Origin: an uncultured Bacteroidales bacterium
Lineage (GTDB): Bacteria; Bacteroidota; Bacteroidia; Bacteroidales; UBA932
Assembly (NCBI GenBank): GCA_944323445.1
Contig: CALUSM010000014.1
Coordinates: forward strand, 1-59,668
Length of the DNA: 59,668 nt
Direction: 5' to 3'
The translations under genes and the position numbers were made by a program. Shown in pieces: positions 7,720-16,658 of the stretch (positions within the stretch are counted from its first letter, which is position 1; each line of letters begins with the position of its first letter). The notes beneath the pieces were generated by a model, which had not been told where the DNA came from, made no database searches, and saw only the letters and a list, made by a program, of their open reading frames with translations.

Positions 7720-9594
7720 TCAGAACGGGAAGAGCAGCGGTAGTACGAAGACCATGACTACGCCCATGATGATCTGAAGGGGCAGTCCGACCTTGATATA
7801 ATCCATGAATGTGTACTGGCCTGCAGGCATCACCAGCGCATTGGGCGGGGTGGAGAAGGGCGAGGCAAAGCACATGCTGGCGGCTACAGTGACACCGAAA
7901 AGCAGAGGTACAGGACTTATTCCCACCTGCATGGCGCAGGTAAGGGCGATTGGAGCCATCAGCACTGCCGTCACCGTATTGCTTATGAACATGGTCATCA
8001 GGGAAGTAGTAAAATATATGCCGGCCATCAGGACGTAGGGGTTGGAGCCGAGCCCGCCGACCAGAGCACCGGAAATCATCGCCGACACTCCCGTCTTCTC
8101 CAGTGCCAGAGACATGGGCATCATGCCGGCGAACAGCACGACGGTTTCCCAGTTGATAGTCTTATAGGCTGCCTCCACACTGCGGAAGCAGCCGGTCAGT
8201 ATCATCAGCACGGCTGCTATCAGCACGGCCGTCACGGGTTCCACCTTGATGAAGTCAAATACCATCATGGCAATCATCAGCAGCATTATAAGAGCGGCCA
8301 CCGGCGCCTTGTAGTCCAGCGTTACCCTGGCTGCCTGCTCCATCGGCTGTCCGAGCACCACCCAGTCGGCGTCCTCGCGGCTCAACCGTCCGATATCCTC
8401 CCAGGCGCCCTGCACCAGAAGCACATCCCCGCCGTGAAGCTTCTCCTTTCCGAGGTCGCGAAGGATATATTCCTTTTTACGGCGGATACCCAGCACATTG
8501 ACATTGAACTTGTCCCGGAATCCGGCATCCTTGACCGTCCGTCCGATGATGGTCGAGGTAGGCATTAGGACTATCTCCGCGATACCTATATCGTAGAAAT
8601 CCAATGTATTGCCGGCTGCCGTCGAGGAAGGGGCAGCGGCCGCCATCTCCGAAGAATGGCCGTCCATCATCTCCAGGAGAAAATCAGCTGCGAAACGGCT
8701 GACATTCTCCGCCTCCCCTGAGACATACAGCACGTCTCCCTCCTGAAAGACCGTGTCGGACGAGGCCAGCTTCTGAGTCACCGTCTTGAGAAAACGGTGC
8801 TGGGTACCTTCTCCGCGGCGGACTTCCATCAGGTTGAGACCATAACGGTTGCGGAGGTCAAGATCCACTACCGTCTTGCCGGCCACATCCGAGGAAGCGC
8901 TTACCCTCAGACGGAACAGATTGTCCGCAAGGCTGTATTCCTTCACAAGCTGGCTGAGGGACTTGCCGGAGGCAGCCATATCATCCTTCTTTCCTTTTTC
9001 TGACAGGAAAATCTTGGTGAGCGGCAGCAGCACCAGCACGCCTACCGCCACGCAGACCAGTCCCACGGGCAGGAATGAGAAAAAACCAAGCGGCTCATAC
9101 CCGGCTCCGGTAAGGGTATCCTGGATAATAAGGTTGGGCGGCGTACCGATCAGGGTCATCATGCCTCCCATACTGCTGGCGAAGGCAAGCGGCATCAGCA
9201 GCCGGCCTGAATTGACACCGGCTCCCGCAGCGAGACTCACGACTATCGGCAGCATAAGCGCTACAGTACCGGTATTGCTCACGAAAGCACCTATCGCCGA
9301 AGTTACGATCATGACCAGAAGGAAAAGCCGTGTCTCGCTCTTTCCCGCCAGTTTCAGTATCCTGGAGCTTATCATCTTGGCAAGTCCAGTCTGGAAAATG
9401 GCACCACCCACGATGAACAGCCCCGCCATCATGATCACCACCGAATTGGAGAAACCGGACAGAGCCTCCGCAGGAGTAAGTATGTGGAATATCAGTAATG
9501 CTATAAGAGCGCATAGCGCCACGATGTCAGAACGGACTTTTCCCCAGACGAAGAAAACGACTGAGAGCCCAAGTATGATAAGTGTTGCCGTCAT
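7720..9594 (-). CDS. SLC13/DASS-family anion permease with two RCK_C (TrkA-C) domains
   Basis: A 624-residue inner-membrane transporter of the divalent anion:sodium symporter group (substrates in the family include dicarboxylates, sulfate and phosphate; the one here cannot be told). It has two sets of membrane helices, each carrying the SNT signature (FVSNTGTVA near residue 110 and FISNTVTAV near 550), with GTPPNL after the first. Between the halves lie two cytoplasmic TrkA-C-like ligand-binding domains (about residues 215-400), as in the YfbS type. It is a single gene, convergent with the region after tRNA-Leu. Confidence 0.88.
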   Translation of the reverse strand: MTATLIILGLSVVFFVWGKVRSDIVALCALIALLIFHILTPAEALSGFSNSVVIMMAGLFIVGGAIFQTGLAKMISSRILKLAGKSETRLFLLVMIVTSAIGAFVSNTGTVALMLPIVVSLAAGAGVNSGRLLMPLAFASSMGGMMTLIGTPPNLIIQDTLTGAGYEPLGFFSFLPVGLVCVAVGVLVLLPLTKIFLSEKGKKDDMAASGKSLSQLVKEYSLADNLFRLRVSASSDVAGKTVVDLDLRNRYGLNLMEVRRGEGTQHRFLKTVTQKLASSDTVFQEGDVLYVSGEAENVSRFAADFLLEMMDGHSSEMAAAAPSSTAAGNTLDFYDIGIAEIVLMPTSTIIGRTVKDAGFRDKFNVNVLGIRRKKEYILRDLGKEKLHGGDVLLVQGAWEDIGRLSREDADWVVLGQPMEQAARVTLDYKAPVAALIMLLMIAMMVFDFIKVEPVTAVLIAAVLMILTGCFRSVEAAYKTINWETVVLFAGMMPMSLALEKTGVSAMISGALVGGLGSNPYVLMAGIYFTTSLMTMFISNTVTAVLMAPIALTCAMQVGISPVPLLFGVTVAASMCFASPFSTPPNALVMPAGQYTFMDYIKVGLPLQIIMGVVMVFVLPLLFPF

Positions 9595-9735
9595 AGGAAA
9601 AATTTTAGATTACAAAGATACGAAAAATCATGGACTGACACGAAAAACAGTCTTTAATCCCCTACAAGATCTGTCCCGCATCAGCCCATGATGAAGTCAT
9701 CATAGTATCTTTTCAAGCCCATAACAGTCCACAGC

Positions 9736-10305
9736 TCACTCCACCGTCAGAACCGTGAGGCCACCCTTCAGCCCCGCCACATACGGAGATGTCCATGCTC
9801 CGTCCCGGAACACTCCGGAGACATACAGAGGCATCTGAGTCATAAACACCGAGCATTTAAGCACATCTCCGCAACGGAGCTTGCTTCCACGTACCTCTGT
9901 CACGACAAACATGTCCTCCCCTTCATAACGGAGTGTCACCAGGCGGTCCGGCATCCAGCCTATCGTCACAGTCATACCCGGCCGCAGCCCGGCTGCCGTC
10001 ACACACTCGGCCGAAAAAAACTCCGAGTTGAATCCGGGTAAAGCCCTTATATATTCACAGAAGTGCGAATACCCGTTAAACCCCACATAGCGGGACAGAA
10101 TATCCAGAGTTGACTCACGGACAGAACTGACATCGGAGATATAGTTCCATATCCGCTTAAGTGTGGAAGTCGATATCCGTTCCTTAATCTCTATCTCGAT
10201 CGTCATGGAAAGGGACTCGAAATCCGTTGTAGTGGCAAGCCGCCTTCCGTACCTTTCATGAACTTTCTCACGCAAATATTTAACCTCAGGTTGATTATTG
10301 TTCAT
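9736..10305 (-). CDS. Unknown protein with a predicted helix-turn-helix-like N-terminus
   Basis: A 189-residue protein of unknown function. The N-terminal ~100 residues are helical and resemble a type of Bacteroidota protein with a degenerate DNA-binding-like region: the segment ISTSTLKRIWNYI followed by STLDILSRYVGFNGYSHFCEYI looks like a helix-turn-helix with a recognition helix. The C-terminal ~80 residues are beta-rich, with a repeated GDVLKCSVF/GLKGGLTVL style. There is no signal peptide or membrane segment. It starts 128 bases from the divergent kinase gene at 10434, so the two may share regulation or act together; this is inference only. Confidence 0.6.
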   Translation of the reverse strand: MNNNQPEVKYLREKVHERYGRRLATTTDFESLSMTIEIEIKERISTSTLKRIWNYISDVSSVRESTLDILSRYVGFNGYSHFCEYIRALPGFNSEFFSAECVTAAGLRPGMTVTIGWMPDRLVTLRYEGEDMFVVTEVRGSKLRCGDVLKCSVFMTQMPLYVSGVFRDGAWTSPYVAGLKGGLTVLTVE

Positions 10306-10433
10306 AGAATAATAATTTCATATAAAGTTACGGATTTGACAGCTAACAATATTATTATAATTAAGTCCATATCGGTCCATATCACAATGCAACCCCTATT
10401 CTTTCTATTTTTAAAAAATTTTATTCGATTACA

Positions 10434-11282
10434 ATGGATTGTATCACACCTTCCGGTTTCCTGCAAGAAGAAATCCTGTCCATACCGCTGTCCGGAAATC
10501 CGGAGCCCCTGCCCGGTCCTCCGGACGGATTCTTCAGACTGTTCAAAGTGAGAATCAAAGGCAAGCTGCATATTCTAAAGACTCTACGCAAAGACCTCAC
10601 TGAGAATCCCATATATAGAACCCTGCTACAGAAAGAATTTGACCTCGGCTACGAACTGGACCACCCGAACATCCGCAGGACAATAGGCATGAGCGGCCTG
10701 GCCGGCCTCGGAGACTGTATCCTGCTGGAATACATAGACGGAAAACCTCTCAGCAGTTTTATCGGCACTGACAATCTCAGCATCTCTGATACGCGGCGGA
10801 TACTTTGTCAGATCTGCGGCGCTCTGGAGTACATTCACAACCGGCAGATTGTCCACCGGGATCTGAAGCCTTCAAATATTATTGTAACACACAACGGCGG
10901 AAATGTCAAGCTTATCGACTTTTCTCTGGCTGACTCGGACAGCTGGTACTTCGCAAAGTCTCCGGCAGGGACCAGAGGATATGCAGCCCCCGAAGTCATC
11001 CGCGGAGGCAGGGCCGATATCCGCAGCGATATATTCTCACTGGGCCGGATTATCCAGGACATTGCACCGGGGCACTTCACCCGGATTGCCGCCAGATGCA
11101 CCGCTCCCGAACCTGACCTCAGATACAGTTCCGCATCCGAGGTCAGGAAAGAGCTGATACGCGGCTGCCGGCCCTCACCGTCCGGTATTCAGGCTTCCTG
11201 CATTGCCCTATGCGCCGCAGTTTCAGTCCTGACCACAATGGCTGTATGCAGATGGACTGAACGCAGGCACCGGATAATTTGA
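10434..11282 (+). CDS. Small Hanks-type serine/threonine protein kinase with C-terminal membrane anchor
   Basis: A 282-residue protein kinase-like product. It shows a likely ATP-binding lysine in LHILKTL near residue 45, the catalytic loop VHRDLKPSN near residue 140, the metal-binding position as IDFSLAD (DFS rather than DFG), and the activation segment ending GTRGYAAPE. The glycine-rich loop is poorly conserved and the C-lobe is short. After residue ~250 comes one hydrophobic segment (CIALCAAVSVLTTMAV), so the kinase probably faces the cytoplasm from the inner membrane, with almost no external part. The HRD aspartate and DFS aspartate are kept, so activity is plausible. The substrate is unknown. 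Confidence 0.82.
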   Translation: MDCITPSGFLQEEILSIPLSGNPEPLPGPPDGFFRLFKVRIKGKLHILKTLRKDLTENPIYRTLLQKEFDLGYELDHPNIRRTIGMSGLAGLGDCILLEYIDGKPLSSFIGTDNLSISDTRRILCQICGALEYIHNRQIVHRDLKPSNIIVTHNGGNVKLIDFSLADSDSWYFAKSPAGTRGYAAPEVIRGGRADIRSDIFSLGRIIQDIAPGHFTRIAARCTAPEPDLRYSSASEVRKELIRGCRPSPSGIQASCIALCAAVSVLTTMAVCRWTERRHRII

Positions 11283-11303
11283 GCCGGTTTTCGGTATTTT
11301 GTT

Positions 11304-11311
11304 TATTTTTG
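11304..11311 (+). promoter_or_regulatory. -7 box 4 bases upstream of the kdsB start
   Basis: TATTTTTG ends at 11311 and the kdsB ATG begins at 11316. With usual Bacteroidota geometry, transcription would start on or next to the ATG, giving a leaderless message. Confidence 0.45.
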
Positions 11312-11315
11312 AAAC

Positions 11316-12062
11316 ATGAAAACACCTTTGAAGATAATCGCAATGATACCGGCCCGGTACGCCTCATCCCGCTTCCCGGGTAAAATGCTCGCACTGCTTG
11401 GCGGCAAGCCCGTCATAGTCCGCACCTGCGAGGCCGCAGCGGAAATGGGACTTTTCGACAAAGTCTACGCGGTAACGGACGACGGGCGCATCCGCACCGC
11501 TGTCACCTCCGCCGGCATTCCCTGCATCATGAGCCGCCGGGAGCACGAGACCGGCAGCGACCGCATAGCCGAGGCCGTGGAGGGTCTGGACTGCGATATT
11601 GTAGTCAATATCCAGGGGGACGAGCCGTTCACTCGAAAAGAGGTCATAGAGCAGGTACTCCGGCCATTCCTCGAAGAGGGCGCAGAAAACATCGACCTAT
11701 GCACCCTTAAAGAGAAGATGACCTCGATGGAAGACATTGCCAATCCCAACAACGTCAAGGTCATCACCGACGCCTCCGGGTTTGCCCTCTATTTCTCCCG
11801 GAGTCCCATACCCTATCTCCGCGACACAGAAAGCGGGGCCGGCCGGTGGCGCCACATAGGCATCTATGCCTTCCGCCGCCAGGCCCTGGAGATGTTCGCC
11901 GGCTGGCCCATGGGAGAGCTGGAGGCCGCGGAGAAGATTGAGTGCCTCCGCTTCCTGGAACACGGCCGCCGCATACGGGTCGTGGAGACCTCAGGCATGC
12001 GCGTATCCATCGACACCCCCGAAGACCTGATCCGGGCCGAACGCATCCTCCAGGACAAGTGA
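11316..12062 (+). CDS. kdsB: 3-deoxy-manno-octulosonate cytidylyltransferase (CMP-Kdo synthetase)
   Basis: Activates Kdo with CTP for lipid A inner-core synthesis. The 248-residue cytoplasmic enzyme has the N-terminal nucleotide-binding motif IPARYASSRFPGK, the NIQGDEPF motif, the YFSRSPIPY segment and the HIGIYAFRR motif, all typical of KdsB. Length is normal. It stands alone between the kinase gene and the convergent aminotransferase, with which it shares a hairpin terminator. The ATG lies almost directly behind a -7 promoter box. Confidence 0.96.
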   Translation: MKTPLKIIAMIPARYASSRFPGKMLALLGGKPVIVRTCEAAAEMGLFDKVYAVTDDGRIRTAVTSAGIPCIMSRREHETGSDRIAEAVEGLDCDIVVNIQGDEPFTRKEVIEQVLRPFLEEGAENIDLCTLKEKMTSMEDIANPNNVKVITDASGFALYFSRSPIPYLRDTESGAGRWRHIGIYAFRRQALEMFAGWPMGELEAAEKIECLRFLEHGRRIRVVETSGMRVSIDTPEDLIRAERILQDK

Positions 12063-12070
12063 CACAAAAA

Positions 12071-12101
12071 GAGCCGTGACTGACTGTACCAATCACGGCT
12101 C
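12071..12101. terminator. Bidirectional terminator between kdsB and the aminotransferase gene
   Basis: GAGCCGTGA (12071-12079) pairs with TCACGGCTC (12093-12101) across a 13-base loop. An A-run precedes it and an AT-rich stretch follows it, so it can serve both converging genes. Confidence 0.7.
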
Positions 12102-12126
12102 CTCAAATTTCAGCGTATCAGAAAAA

Positions 12127-13317
12127 CTATTTTCCCATCAGCTTCCTGATAGCATTGGCAAGTCTCTTCACGCCCTCGAGCATATCCTCGTCGGATACGT
12201 ACGAGAAGTTAAGACGCAGGGTGTTCTGGCCCTTGCCGTCGCAGAAGAACACCTCACCGATGACGAAGGCCACGTTCTCCTTGATGGCGATGTCGAACAA
12301 GTCGCGTGCATCCAGCCCCTCGGGCATGGTCAGCAGCAGGAAGAGACCTCCGTCGGGACGGGTCCAGGTAATGCCCTCGGGCATGTACTCGGTCAGGTAC
12401 TGATGCATCAGGTCCCTCTTGTGACGGTAGAGTTCAATGGTCTTCTGAAGGTTCCTGTCGTAATAGCCCTTCTCCATGTAGCGGGCGGCCACCTCCTGGC
12501 AGAAGATAGGGGTGCAGAGGTCGGCGGACTGCTTGGCTACGATAAGACGGTCGATGACCTCCTTCGGTGCGAGCACCCAGCCCAGACGGAAGCCGGGCAC
12601 GAATGTCTTCGAGAATGTACCGAGCAGCACCACTCTCTCGGGAGCCATCGAGTACATCGTAGGATAGGACTCTCCCTCGTAGCGGAGCTCCTTATAGGGG
12701 CTGTCCTCGATGATGATCAGATCGTGCTTGCGGGCCACGTCGATGATCTCCTGACGTCTCTTGACATCCATTGTCACGCCTGTAGGGTTCTGGAAGTCAG
12801 GAATGGCGTAGATGAACTTGGGTTTCTGTCCCACAGCGCAGAGAGCGGATACCACTGCCTCGGCCTCCTCGTCGTGACGGATGCCTACGGGACGTCCCTG
12901 ATATGACCAGATGGCCTGGAGTGCGCCCAGATAAGAGGGCAGACCGCAGAGAACGGTATCACCGGGATTGATGAAAATCCTGGAAATCAGGTCGAGAGCC
13001 TGCTGGGAAGCGGTAGTGATGAGGATATTCTCGATATCCACCTTCACGCCTTCCTTCTCGTACTTCTTGGCGATCTGTTTTCTCAGAGCCACGCTGCCCT
13101 CTGTCGAGCCGTACTGGAGAATCTGTGCGGGCTTCTCGTTCATCAGCTCGTTCATGATCTCCTTGAGGTCGTCCACGGGGAAAGTAACGGCATTGGGGAA
13201 ACCGCCGCCGAAGGATATGATCTCGGGCCTGTTGGCCACGTTCAGAAGGTCGCGGATGGCGGACCTTCTCATGCTCTTGGCATTGTCTGAAAGGTAATTG
13301 ATTATATCAAGTGCCAT
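12127..13317 (-). CDS. PLP-dependent class I/II aminotransferase (LysN/ARO8-like)
   Basis: A 396-residue cytoplasmic fold-type I aminotransferase. Visible marks are the N-terminal ISFGGGFPNAVTFP segment common in 2-aminoadipate/aromatic aminotransferases, PDFQNPTG with the PLP-contacting asparagine near 176, and Lys237 in GTFSKTFVPGFRLGW, which should bind the cofactor. The family covers 2-aminoadipate, aromatic and branched-chain substrates, so the substrate is not assigned. There is no fused GntR-type DNA-binding domain, which separates it from MocR regulators. A promoter is visible upstream. Confidence 0.88.
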   Translation of the reverse strand: MALDIINYLSDNAKSMRRSAIRDLLNVANRPEIISFGGGFPNAVTFPVDDLKEIMNELMNEKPAQILQYGSTEGSVALRKQIAKKYEKEGVKVDIENILITTASQQALDLISRIFINPGDTVLCGLPSYLGALQAIWSYQGRPVGIRHDEEAEAVVSALCAVGQKPKFIYAIPDFQNPTGVTMDVKRRQEIIDVARKHDLIIIEDSPYKELRYEGESYPTMYSMAPERVVLLGTFSKTFVPGFRLGWVLAPKEVIDRLIVAKQSADLCTPIFCQEVAARYMEKGYYDRNLQKTIELYRHKRDLMHQYLTEYMPEGITWTRPDGGLFLLLTMPEGLDARDLFDIAIKENVAFVIGEVFFCDGKGQNTLRLNFSYVSDEDMLEGVKRLANAIRKLMGK

Positions 13318-13362
13318 AGTTAGTGATTTGTTTATTGTTAAATTCTAAAATTTTCGTACCTA

Positions 13363-13393
13363 CAAATTTAGGCAAATTGTTATTAAAATCCAA
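13363..13393 (-). promoter_or_regulatory. Promoter of the aminotransferase gene
   Basis: On the minus strand TTG (complement of 13391-13393), 20 bases, then TAAATTTG (complement of 13363-13370). This gives a leader of about 40 bases. Confidence 0.6.
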
Positions 13394-13440
13394 TTTAAAC
13401 TTCAAAATTTTAAGAACCGCGACATTTCCAAAATTATTAT

Positions 13441-13448
13441 TAACTTTG
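13441..13448 (+). promoter_or_regulatory. -7 promoter box of queD-polA
   Basis: TAACTTTG lies about 30 bases before the queD start. The -33 element is not clear. Confidence 0.45.
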
Positions 13449-13477
13449 AAAGTTTATCAGATACATCTGCATATACT

Positions 13478-13921
13478 ATGCCAACACTAAGACTCACCAA
13501 ACAATTCCGCTTCGAGGGAGCCCACGCCCTTACCGGCTACGACGGCAAGTGCCGCCACATCCACGGCCACTCCTATATATTATTCGTCACCGTCAAGGGC
13601 ACCCCGTCCAACCCGGACGGCACCCCGAAGTCCGGAATGCTGATCGATTTCACGGACCTAAAGCGCATTGTCAACGAACATATCATAGACGTGTTCGACC
13701 ACGCTCTGATACTCCGCGACACAGCCCCTTTGGTATCTGAGCTCTCCTCGGCCTACCAGAGGGTCATCACCGTACCGTTCCAGCCCACCTGCGAGAATCT
13801 CATACTGCATTTCGCCGGCATTCTCCGCCGGCACCTGCCCGCCGGAGTGACCCTTCACTCGCTCCGCCTGCACGAGACCGCCACCTCGTACGTAGAATGG
13901 ACAGAATCGGACAACGGATAA
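13478..13921 (+). CDS. queD: 6-carboxy-5,6,7,8-tetrahydropterin synthase
   Basis: Converts dihydroneopterin triphosphate to 6-carboxytetrahydropterin in the queuosine/preQ1 pathway. The 147-residue protein has the zinc-binding histidines in FRFEGAHAL and RHIHGHSY, with the catalytic cysteine in GKCRHIHGH, and the C-terminal LHETATSYVEW with the pterin-binding glutamate. Length is slightly above the bacterial norm. It is followed after 12 bases by polA. No other queuosine genes are in the window. Confidence 0.92.
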   Translation: MPTLRLTKQFRFEGAHALTGYDGKCRHIHGHSYILFVTVKGTPSNPDGTPKSGMLIDFTDLKRIVNEHIIDVFDHALILRDTAPLVSELSSAYQRVITVPFQPTCENLILHFAGILRRHLPAGVTLHSLRLHETATSYVEWTESDNG

Positions 13922-13933
13922 ATCCTCGCCGGC

Positions 13934-16624
13934 ATGGACAGACTATTCCTCATAGACGGGCACGCCCTGATGTTCCGGATGTACTACGCTTTCATCCGGC
14001 GCCCGATGATCAATTCCAAGGGCACCGACACCTCGGTCATATTCGGATTCTCCCGCTACCTGCTAGACCTGATAGCCCGCGAACGGCCAACCCACCTGGC
14101 CGTTGCCTTCGACCCCCCGTGCAAGACCTTCCGCCACGAGGCCTATCCGGAATACAAGGCCACCAGAAGCGCCGCACCTGAGGTCATCAAGGAATCCCTC
14201 GAGCCCCTGACCGGGATACTCAAGGCCCTGGGCATTCCCGTCCTCATGGTCCCAGGCTACGAGGCTGACGATGTCATAGGTTCCATGGCCCGTCTCTGGA
14301 GCTCTCCGGACTGCGATGTGTACATGGTATCCCCCGACAAGGACCTGGGCCAGCTCATCTCGGACCATGTATTCCAGGTCAAGCCTGGCAAGAACGGGGC
14401 CGATGACGAGGTAGTCGACCGCGAAGGCATCTGCGCCAAGTTCGGAATCAGCGACCCGCGGCAGGTAATAGACATCCTCACCATCTGGGGCGACACCTCC
14501 GACAATGTCCCTGGAGTCAAGGGCATAGGAGAGGTCGGGGCCAGGAAGCTGGTAGGCCGGTACGGTTCGGTCGACGGTATCCTCCAGCATCTGGACGAGC
14601 TGCCTCCGAAACAGGCCGCAGCCATGCGTGAAGCCGCGGACCATCTGGAGATGAGCCGCTTTCTTGTCACCATCAAGACCGATGTGGACCTGTCCGCATG
14701 CACCGCCGGGGACCTGCGGCTGAACCTCACGGACGCCACCGCCGCAGCCGAATTGTTCAACAAATACGAATGCCCGTCCCTCCTGCCCCTTCTGCCGGCA
14801 GCCGCCACAGCCTCCGTTCCTGCCGCAGCACAGAAAGAACAGCCTGAGCACCATATAAAAATGACCTCCGACCCGGAGCGGTTCGCAGCAGCAGCCCGAG
14901 CCTCCGGCGCAGTGGGTATTGTCATGAGAGACAACGCAACACACGGACAGACCCGCCTCTTCTTATCCACACCGGGCGACCCCGCACATGTCTTCTGCAC
15001 CTCCGACCCCGCTGCCGTCCGCGGCATCCTGGAGTCAGAGGACATCGTCAAGGCGGGTTACGGGCTGAAGCGCCGCATCCAGGAACTGAGGCGGGAAGGC
15101 ATTGACATGAAAGGCCCCCTGGCCGACCTGGAGCTGATGCACTACCTCGTCAACCCCGAGACCTCCCACCGGCCGGAGACCCTTGTGCAGTCGTACCTGG
15201 GGCTCGACCTCAGCCTCTGCCGCAGCACGAGGAAAGAGACTGAATACGCGCCCGAGGCCGACCTCTTCTCAGCACCAGCGGACAGTGCTCCCGAGGATGA
15301 TGCGGCCTTGGACCACAGTGACGCGGTGGACGCATCGCTGATGCTGCCGCTGAGGGAGGCGCTGCTGGGAGAATTTGCGAAAGACCCTTCCATCGGGAAG
15401 ATTTACAATGAGATAGAGATGCCGCTGATCCGCGTGCTGGCCGACATGGAGTACTGCGGAGTGCGGATAGACACGGATATGCTGGCGGCATACGGACAGG
15501 AGCTGGGCAAGGAACTCAGTGTCATTGAGGCCCGCATCCGCGAGGAGACAGGAGAGCCCGGACTCAACGTATCCTCGCCCATTCAGCTCGGGGCCGTGCT
15601 TTTCGACAAGATGAGACTGGACCCCAAGGCCCGCAAGAACAAGAAAGGCAACTATTCCACTGATGAGGAGACGCTTACGGCGCTGAAAGACCGCCATCCG
15701 GTCATCGGGGACATCCTGCAGTTCAGGGCCGTCAAGAAGATCATATCGACCTACATCGAGCCCTTCCCCTCCCTCATCGATCCTCGGGACGGCCGGGTAC
15801 ATACGACATTCAACCAGGCCCTGACCGCCACGGGTCGTCTCAGCTCGACCCACCCCAACCTGCAGAACATCCCCATACGCACAGAGATGGGCCGCGAGAT
15901 CCGCAAGGCATTCGTACCATCGGAGCCGGGACGGGTCATCATCTCGGCCGACTACTCCCAGATAGAGCTGCGCTTGATGGCCGCCATCAGCGGAGACGCC
16001 GACATGATCGACGCATTCCGGCACGGACGCGACATCCACACGGCCACTGCGGCCAAGGTTTTCAAGGTCAGCGAGGAAGAAGTCACACCAGAGCAGCGTC
16101 GCCGGGCTAAGACCGCCAACTTCGGCATCATCTACGGCATATCGGCCTTCGGACTGTCGCAGCGGCTGGACATCCCGCGCAAGGAAGCCTCGGAACTGAT
16201 CGACGAATACTTCCGGCACTATCCTGCCATCGCGGAGTACATGGAGAAGACAAAGAACGAGGCCCGGGAGAAGGGCTACGTCTCGACCATATTCGGACGC
16301 AGGCGGTACATCAAGGACATCAACTCGCGCAATGCCACAGTCCGCGGGTTCGCCGAGCGCAATGCCATCAACGCCCCCATACAGGGCAGTGCGGCCGACA
16401 TCATCAAGATGGCCATGAACCGGGTAGCCGCCGCCCTGCGCGACGGAGGTTTCCGGACACAGATGATACTCCAGGTGCATGACGAGCTGGTCTTCGACGC
16501 ACCTGCCGGCGAGGCAGAAGCCGTAATGGCCCTGGTCCGCCGCGAGATGGAAAGTGTAGTGGAACTGACCGTACCGCTGACCGTGGAATGCGGGTCCGGA
16601 GCCAACTGGCTTGAGGCCCATTGA
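13934..16624 (+). CDS. polA: DNA polymerase I, probably lacking proofreading activity
   Basis: An 896-residue family A polymerase for Okazaki fragment processing and repair. Residues 1-~255 form the 5'-3' nuclease (VPGYEADDVIGSMA, GVKGIGEVGARKLV). Residues ~310-480 occupy the 3'-5' exonuclease position, but the DxE of the first exonuclease motif is replaced (GIVMRDN) and the second motif reads YGLKRR in place of the usual NxxYD type, so proofreading is probably lost. Residues ~500-896 are the polymerase: SADYSQIELR near 672, RRRAKTANFGIIYG and LQVHDELVF near 846, all intact. It follows queD and is followed closely by the sigma factor gene. Confidence 0.96.
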   Translation: MDRLFLIDGHALMFRMYYAFIRRPMINSKGTDTSVIFGFSRYLLDLIARERPTHLAVAFDPPCKTFRHEAYPEYKATRSAAPEVIKESLEPLTGILKALGIPVLMVPGYEADDVIGSMARLWSSPDCDVYMVSPDKDLGQLISDHVFQVKPGKNGADDEVVDREGICAKFGISDPRQVIDILTIWGDTSDNVPGVKGIGEVGARKLVGRYGSVDGILQHLDELPPKQAAAMREAADHLEMSRFLVTIKTDVDLSACTAGDLRLNLTDATAAAELFNKYECPSLLPLLPAAATASVPAAAQKEQPEHHIKMTSDPERFAAAARASGAVGIVMRDNATHGQTRLFLSTPGDPAHVFCTSDPAAVRGILESEDIVKAGYGLKRRIQELRREGIDMKGPLADLELMHYLVNPETSHRPETLVQSYLGLDLSLCRSTRKETEYAPEADLFSAPADSAPEDDAALDHSDAVDASLMLPLREALLGEFAKDPSIGKIYNEIEMPLIRVLADMEYCGVRIDTDMLAAYGQELGKELSVIEARIREETGEPGLNVSSPIQLGAVLFDKMRLDPKARKNKKGNYSTDEETLTALKDRHPVIGDILQFRAVKKIISTYIEPFPSLIDPRDGRVHTTFNQALTATGRLSSTHPNLQNIPIRTEMGREIRKAFVPSEPGRVIISADYSQIELRLMAAISGDADMIDAFRHGRDIHTATAAKVFKVSEEEVTPEQRRRAKTANFGIIYGISAFGLSQRLDIPRKEASELIDEYFRHYPAIAEYMEKTKNEAREKGYVSTIFGRRRYIKDINSRNATVRGFAERNAINAPIQGSAADIIKMAMNRVAAALRDGGFRTQMILQVHDELVFDAPAGEAEAVMALVRREMESVVELTVPLTVECGSGANWLEAH

Positions 16625-16658
16625 CATACTGCCGCCGACAACTGACAGAACTGCTTAC

